Source: Kordia sp965283645 (GTDB lineage: Bacteria; Bacteroidota; Bacteroidia; Flavobacteriales; Flavobacteriaceae). From it: a DNA stretch of 64,000 nucleotides. The stretch is taken from positions 2,232,001 through 2,296,000 of the forward strand of contig NZ_CBDIPG010000001.1 in NCBI RefSeq assembly GCF_965283645.1, in the 5' to 3' direction. This document shows positions 35,217-42,961 of the stretch, in pieces. Each line of letters opens with the position of its first letter. Position 1 is the stretch's first letter. The position numbers and the translations under genes are program-made. The notes under the pieces were generated by a model. It did not search any database, was not told the DNA's origin, and saw nothing but the letters and a program-made list of their open reading frames with translations.

Positions 35217-36491
35217 CTACTTATTTTCCATTTGTAATACACAATTTTCTACAAAAATCTCTACTATACGTTTTCCAATTCCTTCTGGCCAATCAGAAAA
35301 AAGTCCCTGAATAAGGTTTTCCACAGTATCAATTTTCCGTTCGTTGATTCGCTCTATAAGCGATACAACATCTTCATGATAAGCAAGGTCAATTTTATCT
35401 GCACGGTGAAATATTTTCAAAACATCATTGTGTTTTACATAGCGCATTGGTGATATAATAAGTGATACTTTTTGATCATCCGGAAGGTCATATGCCAATT
35501 CCAATTTTTCCTTAATGGCACCTCTATCATACCAATCATTACTTATTAATGCATTTGTATAATCTTGAATTTGATCTTCCATAAATTCTGAAAACGTGCT
35601 GTTTAGTACGTCTTCATCAACACTTTGCAAAAGATTTTCTATTTGTGCATCAAGTTCACAATCTTTATAGTTTTTCAATTGTACAATCTCATTTAAAGTA
35701 GGGTCTTCAATGTCACTAATGATTTCTTTGATACCACTACTGTAAATCCCATTAAAAAGCCCGTCTACTGTTGTATAATTAAACCAAACCGTAAGTCCGA
35801 TAGAAATTTCTTCCGAACGTCCTACATGGTAAAAATTCCATGGCATGAAGAAGATATCTCCACTTTCAAATGAATAATCATAACTCGTAAATGGTAAATA
35901 TTGCTCTATTTCCATTTCATTTTCCCTACCATTGAGCGTATTTTTATAATGTTTTTGTTCCCACATAAACATTTCCTTAGTTCCAGGCCCCAAGTGTAAA
36001 TGCATTACAAAAGAGCCTGTATGATCTTGGTGAATTCCTATTGGTGTCCACCCATAATTACCTACAAATATTGAGAAGTTGATTCCTCCAAGTGGAGGTT
36101 TTTTTTCAAGAATTGGCTCAAAGTATTTAGAGACCAAATCTCTTGTTTTTTTACTGTATCGTTGTCCGTCATTTAAAATGATCCCAAACTTTTTATCTCC
36201 AAAATTTCGCTGACACCATGGTGAAAAATCAGCTTCACTCTTCATTGGATCTGCAACAATTTGCTTTTCCAAATCAGGATTAATTTCTCCATCAAGCCAA
36301 ACACGCCAAGCCAATGCTTCTTTTTCGTGTTTTAAATTTTGAAACATTTCAAAAATTGATTCTCTTAATTCATCAATATCATTATTAAAAATTCTTTTTC
36401 TGATGACAGGAAAGGACATATTTCCAGTATTATTTTTAAAATTCTCCCACCATTCTACTGAAAATGGTTTTGTTTTAACATTCGACTCCAT
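35217..36491 (-). CDS. Cupin/JmjC-like Fe(II)/2-oxoglutarate-type oxygenase
   Basis: A 424-residue protein. The double-stranded beta-helix core spans about residues 100-240. H154 and D156 lie in TPIGIHQDHTGSFVMHLHLG, and H222 in FFMPWNFYHVGRS completes an HxD...H facial triad, as in JmjC, ROXA and cupin_8 hydroxylases. The FESGDIFFMPWNFYH block is the typical second metal-binding strand. The C-terminal half (260-424) is helical, with acidic stretches. It is the first gene of the minus-strand set and its paralogue follows 3 bp later. Family knowledge suggests side-chain hydroxylation of a peptide or protein; the Val-rich peptide two genes on is the likely target (inference). Confidence 0.82.
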   Translation of the reverse strand: MESNVKTKPFSVEWWENFKNNTGNMSFPVIRKRIFNNDIDELRESIFEMFQNLKHEKEALAWRVWLDGEINPDLEKQIVADPMKSEADFSPWCQRNFGDKKFGIILNDGQRYSKKTRDLVSKYFEPILEKKPPLGGINFSIFVGNYGWTPIGIHQDHTGSFVMHLHLGPGTKEMFMWEQKHYKNTLNGRENEMEIEQYLPFTSYDYSFESGDIFFMPWNFYHVGRSEEISIGLTVWFNYTTVDGLFNGIYSSGIKEIISDIEDPTLNEIVQLKNYKDCELDAQIENLLQSVDEDVLNSTFSEFMEDQIQDYTNALISNDWYDRGAIKEKLELAYDLPDDQKVSLIISPMRYVKHNDVLKIFHRADKIDLAYHEDVVSLIERINERKIDTVENLIQGLFSDWPEGIGKRIVEIFVENCVLQMENK

Positions 36492-36848
36492 AAAAGCAAG
36501 TTATATTTTATCAAATATAGAGTAAATAATCTGAGTTATTTTAAAGCATAAACTTACACTATGTAAGGTTAAAACTTATTATTTAATTTTTTTTACATTT
36601 ATTTTACTTAAAATATTACTCAATTTAATACAGATTATTCTTTCAAAAAATTTAAAGTAAGTAATTGATTAGAAGCTAAGAACGTAGTGTTTTTTTAGCA
36701 TTAATAGCTTTGATGAATTCAAAAAATTTATAAATAGAAACAAGTAAGTATAGTAAGATTCAATTAGCATCTAATAATTTAGAATTATTTTCTAAGTACT
36801 CTCCAAATGATGTAATATCTTTGATGCAAAACGTAAGTCGTCCACTTT
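36492..36848. other. AT-rich divergent intergenic region upstream of the peptide gene set
   Basis: No gene is supported. On the minus strand TATATTTG (36512-36519), a match to the TAnnTTTG -7 element, lies 20 bp upstream of the cupin gene start and is the best promoter candidate for the peptide operon. The right half carries the promoter of trmN6. The rest is AT-rich without clear repeats. Confidence 0.5.
36512..36519 (-). promoter_or_regulatory. Candidate -7 element of the cupin/peptide operon
   Basis: TATATTTG on the minus strand fits the Bacteroidota -7 consensus TAnnTTTG and lies 20 bp upstream of the start codon of the first cupin-like gene. The -33 element is weak (TTTA-like rather than TTTG), so the match is partial. 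Confidence 0.45.
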
Positions 36849-37562
36849 ATGAGCAAACCTTTTCGATTTAAAGAATTTACAATTCATCAAGATAAAACTG
36901 CGATGAAAGTTGGTACCGATGGCGTGTTACTTGGTGCTTGGACTTCCGTAGAAAATAATCCATTTGCAATTTTGGATATTGGCGCTGGCACAGGTTTGAT
37001 TGCTTTACAGTTAGCACAACGTTGTCATTCGGAAGTGATTGATGCTATTGAAATTGAAGACAATGCGTATGAACAGGCTGTTGATAATTTTGAAAATTCT
37101 CCGTGGAGTGATCGTTTATTTTGCTACCATGCTGGTTTAGATGAGTTTGTAGCTGAAATTGAAGATACGTACGATTTAATTGTTTCAAATCCGCCTTTTT
37201 ATACTGAGAAGTATAAAACAGAAAGTATTCAACGTGATACGGCTCGTTTTACAGATTCGCTTCCGTTTGAGGAATTAGTGGAAGGTGTTTCAAAATTACT
37301 AGAACCTACAGGAACTTTCTGCACAATCATTCCGTTTAAAGAACATGCGCATTTTATCAATCTGGCGGAAGCTAATGGATTATTTCCACAGAAAACATGT
37401 CATGTAAAAGGAAATCCTGAAGCTGATTTTAAGCGCAGTTTGTTATCATTTTCATTTAAAAAAACTGAAAATATTATAACGGAATTAATCATTGAAACCA
37501 AAAGACATCAATATACAAATGCTTATATTTCCTTGACCAAAGACTTTTATTTAAAATTATAA
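36849..37562 (+). CDS. trmN6: tRNA1(Val) adenine-37 N6-methyltransferase
   Basis: A 237-residue SAM-dependent methyltransferase with the opening FRFKEFTIHQDKTAMKVGTD, GAGTG at residues 45-49 for SAM binding, and NPPFY at 114-118, the catalytic motif of N6-adenine methyltransferases. Together these are the TrmN6 (YfiC) signature; the enzyme methylates A37 of tRNA-Val. It is divergent from the cupin gene and about 100 bp ahead of the acyl-CoA dehydrogenase. Confidence 0.92.
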   Translation: MSKPFRFKEFTIHQDKTAMKVGTDGVLLGAWTSVENNPFAILDIGAGTGLIALQLAQRCHSEVIDAIEIEDNAYEQAVDNFENSPWSDRLFCYHAGLDEFVAEIEDTYDLIVSNPPFYTEKYKTESIQRDTARFTDSLPFEELVEGVSKLLEPTGTFCTIIPFKEHAHFINLAEANGLFPQKTCHVKGNPEADFKRSLLSFSFKKTENIITELIIETKRHQYTNAYISLTKDFYLKL

Positions 37563-37666
37563 CAATTTGTCTTTGTTTTGTGAGATTTCATTGGTTACTT
37601 TTGTTATCACTATTTACGAACTTTACGTAAATTATAGGTCTAAAAAATGCTATTAAAATACAATCA

Positions 37667-38845
37667 ATGAAACCAGATTTATTCCAAGCTCCAGATTACT
37701 ACAACTTAGATGAGCTTTTAACAGAAGAACATAAATTAGTAAGAGACGCCGCCCGCGAATGGGTAAAAAGAGACGTTTCGCCAATTATTGAAGAATATGC
37801 ACAGCGTGCGGAATTTCCAAAACAAATTGTTGATGGTTTAGCAGGAATTGGTGCTTTCGGACCGTATATTCCTGAAGAATATGGTGGTGCTGGATTGGAT
37901 CAAATTAGTTACGGATTAATTATGCAAGAAATTGAACGCGGAGATTCTGGCGTTCGTTCTACAGCTTCTGTACAATCTTCTTTGGTAATGTATCCTATTT
38001 GGAAATATGGAAATGAAGAACAACGTCAAAAATATTTACCAAAATTAGCTTCTGGTGAATGGATGGGATCATTTGGTCTTACAGAGCCTGACCACGGAAG
38101 TAATCCTGGTGGAATGACAACAAATTTTAAAGATAAAGGTGATCATTATTTGTTAAACGGTGCAAAAATGTGGATTTCAAATTCTCCATTTTGTCAAGTA
38201 GCAGTTGTTTGGGCAAAAAATGAAGAAGGAAGAATTCACGGGTTGATTGTTGAACGTGGTATGGAAGGTTTTTCAACACCTGAAACACACAACAAATGGT
38301 CATTAAGAGCTTCTGCAACTGGAGAGCTTATTTTTGATAATGTAAAAGTTCCTAAAGAAAATTTATTACCAAACAAATCTGGTCTTGGAGCGCCACTTGG
38401 ATGTTTAGACTCAGCACGTTTTGGGATTGCTTGGGGAGCTATTGGAGCTGCAATGGATTGCTACGATACAGCATTGCGTTACAGTAAAGAACGTATTCAG
38501 TTTGGAAAACCTATTGGTCAGTTTCAATTACAACAAAAGAAATTAGCAGAAATGATTACTGAAATCACAAAGGCACAATTATTAGCTTGGCGTTTAGGAG
38601 TGATGCGTGAAAATGGTACGGCAACTTCTGCTCAAATATCTATGGCAAAGCGAAATAATGTAGATATGGCGTTAAAAATTGCGCGTGAAGCACGTCAAAT
38701 GTTAGGTGGTATGGGAATTAGTGGCGAATATTCAATTATGAGACATATGATGAACTTGGAAAGTGTAATTACCTATGAAGGAACACATGATATTCACTTA
38801 CTAATTACAGGACTTGATGTTACTGGATTAAATGCTTTTAAATAA
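37667..38845 (+). CDS. Acyl-CoA dehydrogenase, glutaryl-CoA dehydrogenase type
   Basis: A 392-residue FAD enzyme. The segments ERGDSGVRSTASVQSSLVMY, GLTEPDHGSNPGGM, KMWISNSPFCQVAVVWAK and RFGIAWGAIGAAMDCYDTAL are closest to glutaryl-CoA dehydrogenases, which oxidise and decarboxylate glutaryl-CoA to crotonyl-CoA in lysine and tryptophan breakdown. The catalytic Glu is in VITYEGTHDIH. The residues Arg and Ser-Val in RSTASVQSSLV support the glutaryl type. It is followed by a hairpin terminator and appears monocistronic. Confidence 0.9.
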   Translation: MKPDLFQAPDYYNLDELLTEEHKLVRDAAREWVKRDVSPIIEEYAQRAEFPKQIVDGLAGIGAFGPYIPEEYGGAGLDQISYGLIMQEIERGDSGVRSTASVQSSLVMYPIWKYGNEEQRQKYLPKLASGEWMGSFGLTEPDHGSNPGGMTTNFKDKGDHYLLNGAKMWISNSPFCQVAVVWAKNEEGRIHGLIVERGMEGFSTPETHNKWSLRASATGELIFDNVKVPKENLLPNKSGLGAPLGCLDSARFGIAWGAIGAAMDCYDTALRYSKERIQFGKPIGQFQLQQKKLAEMITEITKAQLLAWRLGVMRENGTATSAQISMAKRNNVDMALKIAREARQMLGGMGISGEYSIMRHMMNLESVITYEGTHDIHLLITGLDVTGLNAFK

Positions 38846-38850
38846 AAACT

Positions 38851-38873
38851 AAAAAGCTGTTAAGAAGCTTTTT
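38851..38873. terminator. Terminator between acyl-CoA dehydrogenase and the convergent small gene
   Basis: AAAAAGCT at 38851-38858 pairs with AGCTTTTT at 38866-38873 around a seven-base loop, with a T-run after it on the plus strand. It overlaps the last codons of the convergent 52-residue gene. Confidence 0.65.
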
Positions 38874-39018
38874 TTAATAAATCAAACAAAGGGCAACGTT
38901 TACAGCGTTTGCCCTTTTTGTATTTTTTACAGCATTTGCTTTTACAATTTTTAACGGGCTTACTAGCGTGCTTTTTCGATTTTTTCTGAATTGGCTCTAA
39001 ATCAATTAACAAAGACAT
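38860..39018 (-). CDS. 52-residue Cys/Lys-rich small protein
   Basis: From the ATG at 39018 the frame reads MSLLIDLEPIQKKSKKHASK, then a cysteine cluster CKSKCCKKYKKGKRCKRC (six Cys among Lys) and ends PLFDLLKKAS. Six closely spaced cysteines with lysines suggest a small zinc-binding or Fe-S-binding protein or a nucleic-acid binder. Similar short Cys/Lys-rich proteins occur in Flavobacteriaceae as I recall, but I cannot name a family. There is no GG leader, so it is not one of the peptide precursors. Confidence 0.65.
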   Translation of the reverse strand: MSLLIDLEPIQKKSKKHASKPVKNCKSKCCKKYKKGKRCKRCPLFDLLKKAS

Positions 39019-39251
39019 AAACAACTGTTATATATTTCGGATGCAAATATAATTATTTAAATTTAATCTAAATAAAAGCCGTACATTTTTTTGTGCAGAA
39101 AATTTTTAGGAGGATTTTCAAAACTTTAAAAGTTTGGGAAATCCCATTTTAGGTTTAAGGAAGTTATTTTAACTACTAAATGAGACCCCCTAATTTCTCA
39201 ATTTAATACATAACTAACTTTTATATTTCTCTAAGTTTCCTCAGCAACACT

Positions 39252-39289
39252 AAAAAAAAGGGAGTAGTCACAAGAATGATCTCCCTTTT
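39252..39289 (-). terminator. Orphan intrinsic terminator
   Basis: AAAAGGGAG at 39256-39264 pairs with CTCCCTTTT at 39281-39289. On the minus strand the hairpin is followed by a run of eight T, a strong terminator. No annotated gene ends there on that strand. Confidence 0.6.
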
Positions 39290-39396
39290 ATCTAATAGAA
39301 TAATACTATTATAATGAGATTCCCCTAAACCTCAATATGTTTGATGCTAAATTAAGATATATCCAAAAAGCATGATATATATAAACAATACTTATG

Positions 39397-39413
39397 TTAC
39401 GGTAAAACCGTAA
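39397..39413. promoter_or_regulatory. ACCGTAA palindrome 1
   Basis: TTACGGT, AAA, ACCGTAA: 7-bp arms with a 3-base spacer. The same arms recur at 39563-39581, 166 bp away. It looks like an operator, but the regulator is unknown. Confidence 0.45.
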
Positions 39414-39562
39414 TTATAATAAGTTTTACAGTTATAAAACTTCAAAATACTAATTACTAACCGTTTACACTTACTTAAAAAGCTTGTTTTTTGGAGTATT
39501 TAAAGAAATATGCTGTGTTTTGTTAGCAAACATGTCTAATTTAATCAATTTTAAAATTCTAG

Positions 39563-39581
39563 ATTACGGTTAAACCGTAAT
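39563..39581. promoter_or_regulatory. ACCGTAA palindrome 2
   Basis: ATTACGGTT, A, AACCGTAAT: perfect 9-bp arms around one base, just past the terminator of the peptide gene at 39660. Confidence 0.45.
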
Positions 39582-39588
39582 TACATGA

Positions 39589-39616
39589 AAATAAAAAAGC
39601 GAGCATGAGAGCTCGC
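39589..39616 (-). terminator. Terminator of the P3 peptide gene
   Basis: GCGAGC at 39599-39604 pairs with GCTCGC at 39611-39616; on the minus strand TTTTTTATTT follows. It lies 43 bp downstream of the minus-strand peptide gene. Confidence 0.75.
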
Positions 39617-39659
39617 TTAATAAAAAGTGTTATTGATCGTACTTTTTTTAGCTTCTATA

Positions 39660-39923
39660 CTATAAATCCATTTGAAGTGGAGCTTCTAAAGCTGCTGGCT
39701 CCATTGGTGCTTGATGCGCCGGTGGACAATAGTAATAAGAAGGGCAACCTCCTAAACGAGAATCGCACATATGGTTAGAACAACCAGCATTTAATGTGTT
39801 TGTTGGACAACCATTTGTTACACATAGCATGTTACCACTAGCCAATCCTCCTGTAACTTCATCTGTAAGATTAGAAACTAATTTCTTGTTTAAGCTTAAG
39901 CTTTTTAAATTCTTTTTTTTCAT
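39660..39923 (-). CDS. Cys-rich double-glycine peptide precursor (P3)
   Basis: An 87-residue peptide with the leader MKKKNLKSLSLNKKLVSNLT and a TGG site (DEVTGG). The 61-residue core has six cysteines (MLCVTNGC, AGC, HMC, GGC, YYC) and a Pro/Ala-rich end. The core motif GCPT and the following GC...C spacing recur in the peptide at 42342-42584, so these two are paralogues. It has the leader of Bacteroidota lanthipeptide-like precursors, yet no lanthionine enzymes are near. The gene has its own terminator and an upstream 12-mer shared with the AraC-type regulator gene. Confidence 0.8.
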   Translation of the reverse strand: MKKKNLKSLSLNKKLVSNLTDEVTGGLASGNMLCVTNGCPTNTLNAGCSNHMCDSRLGGCPSYYYCPPAHQAPMEPAALEAPLQMDL

Positions 39924-39937
39924 GATTTCTATTTTTA

Positions 39938-39949
39938 ATGTTTCGATAG
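39938..39949 (-). promoter_or_regulatory. CTATCGAAACAT motif upstream of P3
   Basis: On the minus strand CTATCGAAACAT ends 14 bp before the P3 start codon. The identical 12-mer lies at 42233-42244, 16 bp before the start of the TPR/AraC regulator. Shared sequence and similar position point to a common promoter or leader element. Confidence 0.4.
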
Positions 39950-40206
39950 GGCAAATCTAGCTTTAGGAATCACAGAAAAAGGAAAGCTATTCACTGGAAT
40001 TGCTAGGGGATTTTCACGGTATTAAAAAAAGGAAAAACTGGTAATCTTACATTAAAATTACTATTCACAAAAAATCTGATCCATAGAATATCTTTCAAAA
40101 TCACTTAAAATGCACGTCTACTTTTGTTCTTATGACACTTTTTCTATTGGTGTTGACGTATAAATGTGTTTCCAGAAAGAAGTAAGTAAATTACATTGCA
40201 TAAGAG

Positions 40207-40398
40207 TTAACATAGTCCACCTATGATAGAATGTTCATTACATTCATTCACAATTGTTCTTGTTTTTACTGTTGGATTGCATTTTATGGATTCTAGACTC
40301 GCATCATGATCATTAAGACCTCCTGCTTTAATAGTTGTACAATTATTCAGTTTTGTAATATTCAATTTTCTTAGTGCTAGTTTTCGTTGTTTTTTCAT
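40207..40398 (-). CDS. Double-glycine peptide precursor (P4)
   Basis: Start at the ATG at 40398 (MKKQRKLALRKLNITKLNNC), giving 63 residues; the open frame runs 16 codons further upstream. The leader ends TTIKAGG and the 36-residue core has three cysteines (IKC, NEC and the last residue C). It is smaller than the others and its leader is shorter, but the Lys/Leu pattern and GG site place it in the same group. It lies 66 bp downstream of the AraC-type regulator gene on the same strand and may be read through from it. Confidence 0.68.
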   Translation of the reverse strand: MKKQRKLALRKLNITKLNNCTTIKAGGLNDHDASLESIKCNPTVKTRTIVNECNEHSIIGGLC

Positions 40399-40464
40399 TA
40401 TAGTAAAATTTAAGTTAGATTTTTTTGGCTCAGAAAAGAATAGCATTCATTATATGTAAGTAAA

Positions 40465-42216
40465 TTATATATTCTTCTCTTCTTCCAATATATCAAGATT
40501 TTTAATGTAGTAAGATGGATAAATTCCTGTCTTTTTTTTAAATGCTTTCGAAAAGGATTCAGACGTATTGAATCCTAATTCCGAAGCAATAGATTTTATA
40601 TCATAAGTTCTGAATTTAGAATCATTTTTCAGCTCTTTTAGTGCATAATTAAGCCTGAGATCTGTAATGTACTGAACAAATTTTTTCTGCTTGTGCGATT
40701 GTAATGTTTTTGATAAATACGTGCTATTTGTATGAATTCTTTTCGCCACATAATTCAACGTACATTTTTTATGGAGAAATAATTTCTTTTGTTCAAACTT
40801 CTCTAAGCCTTTTAAAATTTTCTGTACATTGTCATCCGTTATAATATACGCTTGTTTATTTTTTTCTGGAATAGCATTTTGTGTTTCTTCCATTATTTTC
40901 AATTCTTCTAATACGGCTTCAAAACGTTTTTTCTGTGTTTGTTCGCGTTTTTTATAATAGTAAAAACCAAAAACTGAAAGTATGGATAGAAATAAACATA
41001 CATAGGCTAATCTTCTAGATTTTAATTGCTCGCGTTGCGATTCATTTCGAAGTTTTTCAATTTTATTTTTAAAAGAGGGAATATCATATTGTTTGTATAT
41101 ATTCTCAGATACATTCCGAATTAAAATATCATTCTGCGCATCTTTCTCTTCAAACAGTTTAAGATACTTCAACGCTTTTTCTGTATTATTTTTCTTTTCA
41201 TAACACTTCGCTAATAAAATATAGGTTTCTTGAACTGACGGCGAATTTGTTTCCTTTTGAGCCTCAATTTCAACCACTTTCAATAAATAGGTAATCGCAT
41301 TGTCATAATCTTCTTGCAAAAAATAATTTTTGCCTTCATACAAGTATAATACTGATAATTGATTCTGAAAACCTAACTCATTAATCTGTTTTTCAGCCGA
41401 TTTAAAATTGAGAAGCGCCTGCTCAAAATTTCCTTTTTTCTGTTGAATTATAGCTTGTAATGTTAGGAAAATAGAATTTCCTTCTAAATCATGCAACACT
41501 TCACTTTTCAGCAAGCCTTTTGAATTGTAAAATTGGGCTGAATCTAAATACTGTACTTTATCTTCAGGAAAACTATCTGCTAAATTTGTGTATGTATTAC
41601 TTAAATTTAAAAGCGTGTTCAAATATTCTATTGGATACTTTTCAATAGTTAAAACTCTTTCATTATATAAATTGAGATTCATTTTTACCATTGCAACAGC
41701 TTGTTTTGGAAGACCAATTTGATTTTTAACCAACGCAATGCTGTGTCTAACTTCTGCTAATTTTGCAATATTATCTCCTTCCTTTATCAACTCATAAACT
41801 GTTGCATATAACTGACTTGCTTGATCATACATATCAGAATCATAAAAAATAGAACCTTTCAAATACAAGCTATTTATATACTGTTGCTGATTCTTCTGTT
41901 TTTTCGATTCCTTTATAGAAGTATCAATAAAATAATGCGCGCTATCCTTTTGCTCTAGCACGCTATAAATCAAAGCATTTATATATGTGGCATGGTATAT
42001 ATCTTCGTTATTTTTTTCTTGTACGGCTCTTTTATAATACGCCAATCCATATACTTTTGCATCTAAAGGGTTTGTATACCTATTAGTTTCCGCTAAGATT
42101 TTCAAAGAATCTGAAGACAAATTCCTCAGAGAGTTTTGTGTTATTTTTGTTTCATTCTGAGCATTCGTAAAAAAGGGGAACAATAAAGAAAAAAGTATAA
42201 AACGTAATATTTTCAT
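40465..42216 (-). CDS. TPR-containing AraC-family regulator (membrane-anchored)
   Basis: A 583-residue protein with signal-type N-terminus (MKILRFILFSLLFPFFTNAQ) and periplasmic TPR-like repeats through about residue 390 (ADSFPEDKVQYLDSAQFYNS, YEGKNYFLQEDYDNAITYLL). One membrane helix follows (LAYVCLFLSILSVFGFYYYK), then a cytoplasmic AraC HTH domain at the C-terminus (NYVAKRIHTNSTYLSKTLQS and IASELGFNTSESFSKAFKKK). This one-component design senses outside and binds DNA inside. It is flanked by the peptides P4 downstream and P5 upstream, on the same strand, so peptides and regulator are likely linked. Confidence 0.88.
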   Translation of the reverse strand: MKILRFILFSLLFPFFTNAQNETKITQNSLRNLSSDSLKILAETNRYTNPLDAKVYGLAYYKRAVQEKNNEDIYHATYINALIYSVLEQKDSAHYFIDTSIKESKKQKNQQQYINSLYLKGSIFYDSDMYDQASQLYATVYELIKEGDNIAKLAEVRHSIALVKNQIGLPKQAVAMVKMNLNLYNERVLTIEKYPIEYLNTLLNLSNTYTNLADSFPEDKVQYLDSAQFYNSKGLLKSEVLHDLEGNSIFLTLQAIIQQKKGNFEQALLNFKSAEKQINELGFQNQLSVLYLYEGKNYFLQEDYDNAITYLLKVVEIEAQKETNSPSVQETYILLAKCYEKKNNTEKALKYLKLFEEKDAQNDILIRNVSENIYKQYDIPSFKNKIEKLRNESQREQLKSRRLAYVCLFLSILSVFGFYYYKKREQTQKKRFEAVLEELKIMEETQNAIPEKNKQAYIITDDNVQKILKGLEKFEQKKLFLHKKCTLNYVAKRIHTNSTYLSKTLQSHKQKKFVQYITDLRLNYALKELKNDSKFRTYDIKSIASELGFNTSESFSKAFKKKTGIYPSYYIKNLDILEEEKNI

Positions 42217-42232
42217 AATTATTAAAAATACT

Positions 42233-42244
42233 ATGTTTCGATAG
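42233..42244 (-). promoter_or_regulatory. CTATCGAAACAT motif upstream of the TPR/AraC gene
   Basis: Identical to the 12-mer upstream of P3 (39938-39949) and in the same orientation and almost the same distance from the start codon. A shared regulator, perhaps the AraC-type protein itself, is inference. Confidence 0.4.
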
Positions 42245-42341
42245 AAAATTAATAGATTATATCAAGAAAATTTGAAGTAATCGCTTTTTAAATTAAGAAT
42301 TGCCAAAATATAAAGTCTTGACAATTCTTAAAAAAATACAT

Positions 42342-42584
42342 TTACTCTTGTCGAATATCTGCTCGACAAGGATGAAATATAACTGGTAACGAAATACAAT
42401 CAGTCATTGGAACTGAAATATCACAACCTTGTTGCGTACATCCTATAGTCGGACAACCAACTACTGACCAACAATCTAAAATTAAAAGTGAAATTGCTTC
42501 TTGACCACCTACAGCATTACTTTTCTCTAAATTAGAAATTGATCTCTTGTTAAGTTTTAAATTTTTAAGATTCCTTTTTTTCAT
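42342..42584 (-). CDS. Cys-rich double-glycine peptide precursor (P5)
   Basis: An 80-residue peptide with leader MKKRNLKNLKLNKRSISNLE and site NAVGG. The 53-residue core carries six cysteines in LDCWSVVGCPTIGCTQQGC, TDC and HPC. The GCPT block with C-rich follow-up is shared with P3. It precedes the TPR/AraC gene by about 125 bp on the same strand. It is probably exported and cleaved after GG; modification is unknown since no modifying enzyme is next to it. Confidence 0.78.
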   Translation of the reverse strand: MKKRNLKNLKLNKRSISNLEKSNAVGGQEAISLLILDCWSVVGCPTIGCTQQGCDISVPMTDCISLPVIFHPCRADIRQE

Positions 42585-42961
42585 TATAATGTGATTTTAA
42601 AATTAAACATATCCAAACCTAGAGAACAAAGTCATGAAACGAAAGAAATTGTAGTCGTATTTATTTAAATACTTGTACAAAAAAATAAATTAAAATATTT
42701 ACAATCAAATAGTTACATTTAAAACAACCTAATTCTTAACTACACCAATAGCAACTAATGCTTTTTGAAAATTTGTAAGTTTTAACACATTCAAAAATTA
42801 TTTTTCTTTTCAAAATTGTACAATTTATCTTGTGGAAAGTTTAAAAAAATCAGATGTAATATCTTTCCATATTAAAAAAAATTAAGATACTATTTCCATG
42901 ATTTGTACTAAAAATACACTCAAATTCCACTTTAAATACACTGAAAAAATCAACGAATAAC
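42585..42961. other. AT-rich intergenic stretch before the alginate locus
   Basis: No gene is supported. It separates the peptide cluster from the alginate locus and holds the P5 promoter on the minus strand. No repeat or hairpin of note was seen apart from poly-A/T runs. Confidence 0.4.

Larger units (their letters stand above)
39019..39598. other. Long gene-free AT-rich stretch with palindromes and an orphan terminator
   Basis: No gene could be supported in about 580 bp. It holds a terminator-like hairpin at 39252-39289, two ACCGTAA/TTACGGT palindromes at 39397-39413 and 39563-39581, and a 20-codon minus-strand frame at 39471-39533 that I do not call. The orphan terminator, pointing on the minus strand, suggests that a short minus-strand transcript may exist between 39290 and 39590. 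Confidence 0.45.

Noticed and set aside
39471..39533. 20-codon minus-strand frame (MFANKTQHIS...)
   Set aside because: Too short and without a leader or homology; a chance frame is as likely, although an orphan terminator lies downstream.
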